Shown here: piece after piece, positions 60,313 through 64,000 of the stretch | Position numbering within the stretch: position 1 is the first letter of the stretch | Layout: each line of letters begins with the position of its first letter | DNA from: a bacterium 1xD42-87 | GTDB taxonomy: Bacteria; Bacillota; Clostridia; Lachnospirales; Lachnospiraceae | Reading direction: 5' to 3' | Assembly: GCA_003611805.1 (NCBI GenBank) | Contig: RAYM01000010.1 | Span: forward strand, 1-64,000 | Length of the DNA: 64,000 bases | Notes under the pieces: model-generated | What the model was told of the DNA's origin: nothing | Database searches by the model: none | Seen by the model: only the letters and a program-made list of their open reading frames with translations | Made by a program: the position numbers and the translations under genes

Positions 60313-62715
60313 TTACTTTTTAAACAGAGAGGAAAACCACTTTTTGATCGGGTGCGCTTCCTTGGTTATCTCCACTTTTTCTGTGGTCAGACCACCTTTC
60401 ATGCCATTCTCCCCGGCTCCATTGCCATCACCGTTTTCCGTGCCGCTGTTTTCTGAACCGTTTCCGCCTGTGACTCCTTCTTCGCTGCCGGTCTGGTCTT
60501 TATCGTCCCCTTCTTCATTGCCGGGATCTGTTTGTCCGGGTTGATCCGGATCCACAGGCGTAGTGGGATCAGTGGGAGTAGTCGGCTGATCCGGGTTTTC
60601 GGGATCCGTCGGCTCGCCGGTTGTCGGAGGCGTTACCGGCGTTTCTTCTGCTGGTACAATCTTAATCGACACCGTCTCAGACACGGATTGACCTGTCTCC
60701 TCATATGTAGCGGTAGCGCTGAAAGTTTCCTCACTCTCCACGGATTCTACCGATAAAATCAAAGAATTATCACTTTCGATAACCGAACCGTCAAAACCAA
60801 AGTCTGTGTATTCCCAGCTGACTATCGGATTTTCCGCGCTGCTGTTTTTCACTTCAGCAGTAAATGTTACGGTATCACCCGGTCCGGCTTCATTCGCATC
60901 GGTGGTAACTGTCAGGGAAAGCCTTTCTTCATCCGGTCCGGAAGGCTCCTCTCCCTTCTTCGCAAGCAAAACATTACAGCCTGCAGTCTGGGTCTCGTAC
61001 CCTGCTCTGTAAATGGTGACCGCAGCCGTGCCTTTGCCATCCTCACTGCCCGACAGCGTCACGTTCTCCAGATCATCCTTTTCAACCGTAAAAGTGTATT
61101 TCTCCGCCTCCGTCTCGCCGATCTTTTCCTTGACCGCATTCTTTACTGACGCTATAATCTTTTCTTTTCCGGCTTCTAAGAGATCTGCCCGCGAATAGTC
61201 CTCCGGGGCGATCCAATCCGTCCCCTCGGTCAGCTTACAGTCCGAAAGCTCCGATACCGCGCTTGTGATCTCTTCCGGAATAGTCTTTTTGGTGCCGTCG
61301 GAACCTTCCTTTTCCAATGCGGAGAAGGAATAGGTCTCATCCTTTCTGGTGTTTTCCAGATAAATTGTGTAAGTCTTTGTCTTATAACCGCTCTTTTTCA
61401 GCGTAATCTCATGCCTGCCCACCGTTTTTGTAAATCTGACGGGCGAAATTCCCATATAGTTGCCATCCAGATAAACTTCCACACCTTTTGGCGAATCCAC
61501 GTACACTTTATATTTATTGGACGTGCCAAGCGCATTCTCGCTGACGCTGAGCGTATTATCGCTGATACTGTCCCTGTTAAGATTATTCGCGCTGACGGAA
61601 TTCATGGTATCTTTCCACGGAATCCGGTCAGAAGTCGTCGAATTATCGCTGACGGAGTCTTTGCCGTCATTCTTCCGGCTCTCCTCCAATTTAAAGGAAA
61701 TCGTGGCATACTCCGAGCCTACCTGTATATGTTTGGTCAGGGTATCGTAACCGTTCGCCTCCGCCTGTATCTGGTGTATGCCGTACTTTAACTCCACCGG
61801 CTTGCTGATGTCTACAGGCTTGCCGTCCACGCTGACTGTCGCGCCCTCGGGCTCCACCGTAAAAAGAATCTTTCCGACGGCGTCCTCCGCGACTTCCAGA
61901 TCGCCCACATCAAGCACCACTTCCTTGCCGCGCTCAACCGTTATCTCCTTCACACAGCCAACACTGTTGTTGGTGAGCACTACCTGATAACTGCCTTCCG
62001 GCACTGTGAGAAGCATGTCCTCCGAAATCTGGCGGATCACGCTGTTACCCACCTCGATCCATCCGCCGAGCAGAAGCTGGTCGTTTTTCAGACGCAGGTA
62101 CCCGTGTCCCCTGTCCACATTTATGCTGTAAATCTTATGGCTTATGCCGGAGATCGTAACCACGTCCTGCGACACTATCTCTCCCGCCTCCACGCGGCGT
62201 CCATCCGACAAAACCACAGCGCTCTCGGGCAGAGAATATATTTGGGAGCCGATACTCGCCGACCTGTTCGAGCCTGCCAGATCGTAATTGCGAACTTCAT
62301 CATATACCCAGGCTTCCGGGGAACGCTGAATGCTGGCAAGTTTTTTCCTGCCCTTCAGAAAAGTGATATCCACCACATCCCCCGCTTTAATCTGGGAAAT
62401 CGTCATGGGACCGTCATGCTTATCCTTCACATAAGTCGTGCCGTCATAATAGAGGGTATACGGTTTCCCCGTATCCATATTGATAAAGGACACCGCCTTG
62501 TTGTCCGAATCCGTGGACAGAACTACCGCCGTGTCCGCAGAATCGTAGCTTCCCACCGTGGAAAGCGTAAAGCCCGTATCCACCACGTCCGGCTCTCCAT
62601 TTTTATCCTGTGCCCTTCCTATGTTGCTTGCCTCCGAAGTACATCCTGTCAGAACAAGCGCCGCCAGCGTCAGCATTGTAACAGCACTGGAAATTCTTCT
62701 GTGCATCCTGATCAT
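60313..62715 (-). CDS. PEGA-domain lipoprotein
   Basis: 800 residues. Signal peptide with lipobox V-L-T-G-C. Residues about 30-230 form a beta-rich region. Two PEGA domains follow: one near 280-350 with V-E-P-E-G-A-T-V-S-V-D-G-K-P-V, one near 400-460 with V-D-S-P-K-G-V-E-V-Y-L-D-G-N-Y-M-G. A linker full of S-V-S-D-N/S-I-S-D-N repeats lies between them. A further beta domain is near 620-710. The C-terminus is a Pro/Thr/Asp-rich wall-type linker (about 715-780) ending in a basic W-F-S-S-L-F-K-K. It is probably an exported surface protein. Function unknown. Confidence 0.82.
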   Translation of the reverse strand: MIRMHRRISSAVTMLTLAALVLTGCTSEASNIGRAQDKNGEPDVVDTGFTLSTVGSYDSADTAVVLSTDSDNKAVSFINMDTGKPYTLYYDGTTYVKDKHDGPMTISQIKAGDVVDITFLKGRKKLASIQRSPEAWVYDEVRNYDLAGSNRSASIGSQIYSLPESAVVLSDGRRVEAGEIVSQDVVTISGISHKIYSINVDRGHGYLRLKNDQLLLGGWIEVGNSVIRQISEDMLLTVPEGSYQVVLTNNSVGCVKEITVERGKEVVLDVGDLEVAEDAVGKILFTVEPEGATVSVDGKPVDISKPVELKYGIHQIQAEANGYDTLTKHIQVGSEYATISFKLEESRKNDGKDSVSDNSTTSDRIPWKDTMNSVSANNLNRDSISDNTLSVSENALGTSNKYKVYVDSPKGVEVYLDGNYMGISPVRFTKTVGRHEITLKKSGYKTKTYTIYLENTRKDETYSFSALEKEGSDGTKKTIPEEITSAVSELSDCKLTEGTDWIAPEDYSRADLLEAGKEKIIASVKNAVKEKIGETEAEKYTFTVEKDDLENVTLSGSEDGKGTAAVTIYRAGYETQTAGCNVLLAKKGEEPSGPDEERLSLTVTTDANEAGPGDTVTFTAEVKNSSAENPIVSWEYTDFGFDGSVIESDNSLILSVESVESEETFSATATYEETGQSVSETVSIKIVPAEETPVTPPTTGEPTDPENPDQPTTPTDPTTPVDPDQPGQTDPGNEEGDDKDQTGSEEGVTGGNGSENSGTENGDGNGAGENGMKGGLTTEKVEITKEAHPIKKWFSSLFKK

Positions 62716-62746
62716 TTTTTACCCCATTTCCGCATTTATTAATTTG

Positions 62747-63733
62747 TTATGGCACGTAGGACGAAAACGCACTCTTTATAAAAAGCTGCTTTTCCCTCTC
62801 CTGCGCAAACAATTTCTCTGTCTTTTCCATATTCCGCCCGGGAATCCATGCCTTGCCGCTGTTATAATAAAAGTTCACGATCTTCCAGAACTTTTCCGGG
62901 TAGGCAAAACGGAAATACAGCTGTCTGTAATCCTGTTCACTCAAAGGTCTTACATCATTATAACCCGAAAGCAGCATATCACCAAGCGTCTGCGACCAGT
63001 TATTTTTTTCCAGGAGCTTACGCATAAACAGATACAGATCCCGAATTGGATAGTCCCTTATACATTTCTCGAAATTGACGAGCACACTGCCCCCTTCGGT
63101 CTGTATGATATTATGGTACTGGTAATCGCCATGGCACATAACGGAGAACGATAGAGAATCCTCCTCATAGGCATAATAACTCAATTCCCCCGTAATTTGC
63201 AAGGCAATATCCATAAAATAATCATAATGTTTCATCAAATAAATCTCAAAATCGGTCTTCTGGCTCTTTTCCCGCAAAAATTTCCGCACCTTTTTCAGTT
63301 CGCGGTTATGTTTTTCATATTCGTTTCCCACATGAAAAACTGGCTGTTCCTCAAGAATTTCACTGCCGGAAAGATCACAGGCGCCGTGAAGGCGCGCCAG
63401 AGTATCCACTGCATGGCGGCATTCCTGCGGATTCCTGTGGTCGCACTCCCTGCCCTCGCAGTAGGTCTTTAGGATATATGCCGTCCTGTCCTGATCCCGG
63501 ACAATCAGTTCATCTTCCTTTGTCCGCAGAATCGTCTCTGCCCGCACGACGCCGTTCTCCCGGATATGGTTGAGCAGATATTCCTGAAAACCGACCTTCT
63601 CCGCAGGACCGCTATATTCTTTCATAATGAGCAGACCACGGTCTGAATCGCATAGAATTGCTCCGCGGCCTTTCCATGTACGCCGCACCTCTATGTCATA
63701 ATGCTCTAATAAACTGACAGCTCTGTCATTCAC
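62747..63733 (-). CDS. CotS-like spore coat/aminoglycoside phosphotransferase-fold protein
   Basis: 328 residues starting at GTG (63733), with GGGGGG seven bases upstream. The kinase-like fold has the catalytic loop C-H-G-D-Y-Q-Y-H-N (Asp203). The metal-binding D-F-E is N-F-E here (Asn220), so catalytic activity is doubtful. CotS-family proteins are spore coat or coat-associated kinases. An ATG 117 bp further upstream would run through the cca gene end and is unlikely. The SD lies in a hairpin (63740-63786). Confidence 0.78.
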   Translation of the reverse strand: MNDRAVSLLEHYDIEVRRTWKGRGAILCDSDRGLLIMKEYSGPAEKVGFQEYLLNHIRENGVVRAETILRTKEDELIVRDQDRTAYILKTYCEGRECDHRNPQECRHAVDTLARLHGACDLSGSEILEEQPVFHVGNEYEKHNRELKKVRKFLREKSQKTDFEIYLMKHYDYFMDIALQITGELSYYAYEEDSLSFSVMCHGDYQYHNIIQTEGGSVLVNFEKCIRDYPIRDLYLFMRKLLEKNNWSQTLGDMLLSGYNDVRPLSEQDYRQLYFRFAYPEKFWKIVNFYYNSGKAWIPGRNMEKTEKLFAQEREKQLFIKSAFSSYVP

Positions 63734-63739
63734 AAAAAT

Positions 63740-63786
63740 ACCCCCCGCCTGACTCTGACTGTTACATCTTATGAACAGCAGGGGGT
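63740..63786 (-). terminator. Hairpin between the cca gene and the CotS-like gene
   Basis: Minus-strand ACCCCC (63781-63786) pairs with GGGGGT (63740-63745) through a wobble-extended stem, followed by ATTTTTG. It resembles a weak terminator. The Shine-Dalgarno G-run of the CotS-like gene lies in the 3' arm, so the structure could also affect translation. Confidence 0.45.
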
Positions 63787-63791
63787 TTTCA

Positions 63792-64000
63792 TTACACTTC
63801 TTTATACAGTTTGAGAAGAATTTCTTTCGTGTTGAGGGACGGGTCGTCAAGCACCCTCTCTAAAAGCGCGGACAGCGTTTCCCCGATCTGTCTTCCAGGC
63901 GGCATCCCTTCCGCAATCAGATCGTTTCCCGAAATTGCCAGATCCTTCACCGTAACCGCGTCCCTGCGCGCCAGAATTTCTCTATAAAGCTTTTCTATGT
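63792..64000 (-). CDS. cca: CCA-adding tRNA nucleotidyltransferase, 3' end (partial)
   Basis: The C-terminal 69 residues of a gene that begins beyond 64000. The sequence V-K-D-L-A-I-S-G-N-D-L-I-A-E-G and P-P-G-R-Q-I-G-E-T-L-S-A-L-L matches the C-terminal domain of CCA-adding enzymes. The stop is at 63792-63794. Whether it adds CCA or only CC or A cannot be told from the tail. Confidence 0.8.
   Translation of the reverse strand, partial: IEKLYREILARRDAVTVKDLAISGNDLIAEGMPPGRQIGETLSALLERVLDDPSLNTKEILLKLYKEV

Overview
The window looks like chromosomal DNA of a spore-forming anaerobic Firmicute, most likely a Lachnospiraceae (Clostridium cluster XIVa) relative. This is inferred from the sporulation gene block (mazG-hup-rqcP-yabP-yabQ-divIC-spoIIE-like-tilS-hpt-ftsH), the archaeal-type prolyl-tRNA synthetase behind a T-box leader, class II GalT, the rubredoxin-first rubrerythrin with a rubredoxin, the CotS-like kinase, and moderate GC with Firmicute promoters and Shine-Dalgarno sites. 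Most genes are on the minus strand. I see no rRNA, tRNA, CRISPR array, intact insertion sequence or prophage.

Layout. 1-700: a decayed mobile-element-like edge (a small GTG-start protein and a cluster of hairpins) against the 3' end of rlmD. 0.7-16.5 kb: housekeeping genes (rlmD, a YhaM-like nuclease, a degenerate HtrA-like protein, mutS2, a two-component pair, trmL, an Lrp regulator with a class I aminotransferase, a VanW-domain protein, a DEDD exonuclease, a small XRE regulator). 17-21 kb: galactose catabolism (galK-galT) with an AraC regulator. 21-31.7 kb: cell-envelope genes (amidase, BlaR1/BlaI-like pair with a readable operator/promoter, O-antigen ligase-like protein, AI-2E family transporter), T-box-controlled proS and a pseudouridine synthase. 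31.8-34 kb: a second two-component pair. 34-37.7 kb: stress genes (Fur/PerR, rubrerythrin, rubredoxin, HPr-like protein, sugar isomerase-like protein, Hsp20). 37.7-41.4 kb: an ECF sigma factor, an apparent anti-sigma factor and a VWA lipoprotein. 41.4-47.5 kb: an arabinofuranoside uptake and hydrolysis operon. 47.6-51.4 kb: an Ogt-type alkyltransferase-like protein, a transglutaminase-like protein and a GH13 enzyme. 51.7-60 kb: the conserved sporulation/division/tRNA block. 60-64 kb: a RelB/DinJ antitoxin relic, a PEGA lipoprotein, a CotS-like protein and the 3' end of a CCA-adding enzyme.

The most interesting signals are: (1) the ECF sigma gene and the VWA gene each have the same promoter-like motif, TG[A/C]AACC, 16 nt, then GGTATTAAG, with an intrinsic terminator between the anti-sigma and VWA genes, which suggests an autoregulated regulon; (2) an HtrA-like membrane protein in which all three catalytic triad positions appear lost; (3) a dispersed intercistronic hairpin family built on GAGAATGCC/GGCATTCTC; (4) a BlaI operator array overlapping a consensus promoter, paired with a BlaR1-like protein that has a repeat linker in place of a penicillin sensor; (5) a RelB/DinJ antitoxin pseudogene with both lesions readable.

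All functional names rest on motif recognition by eye. No database search was run.
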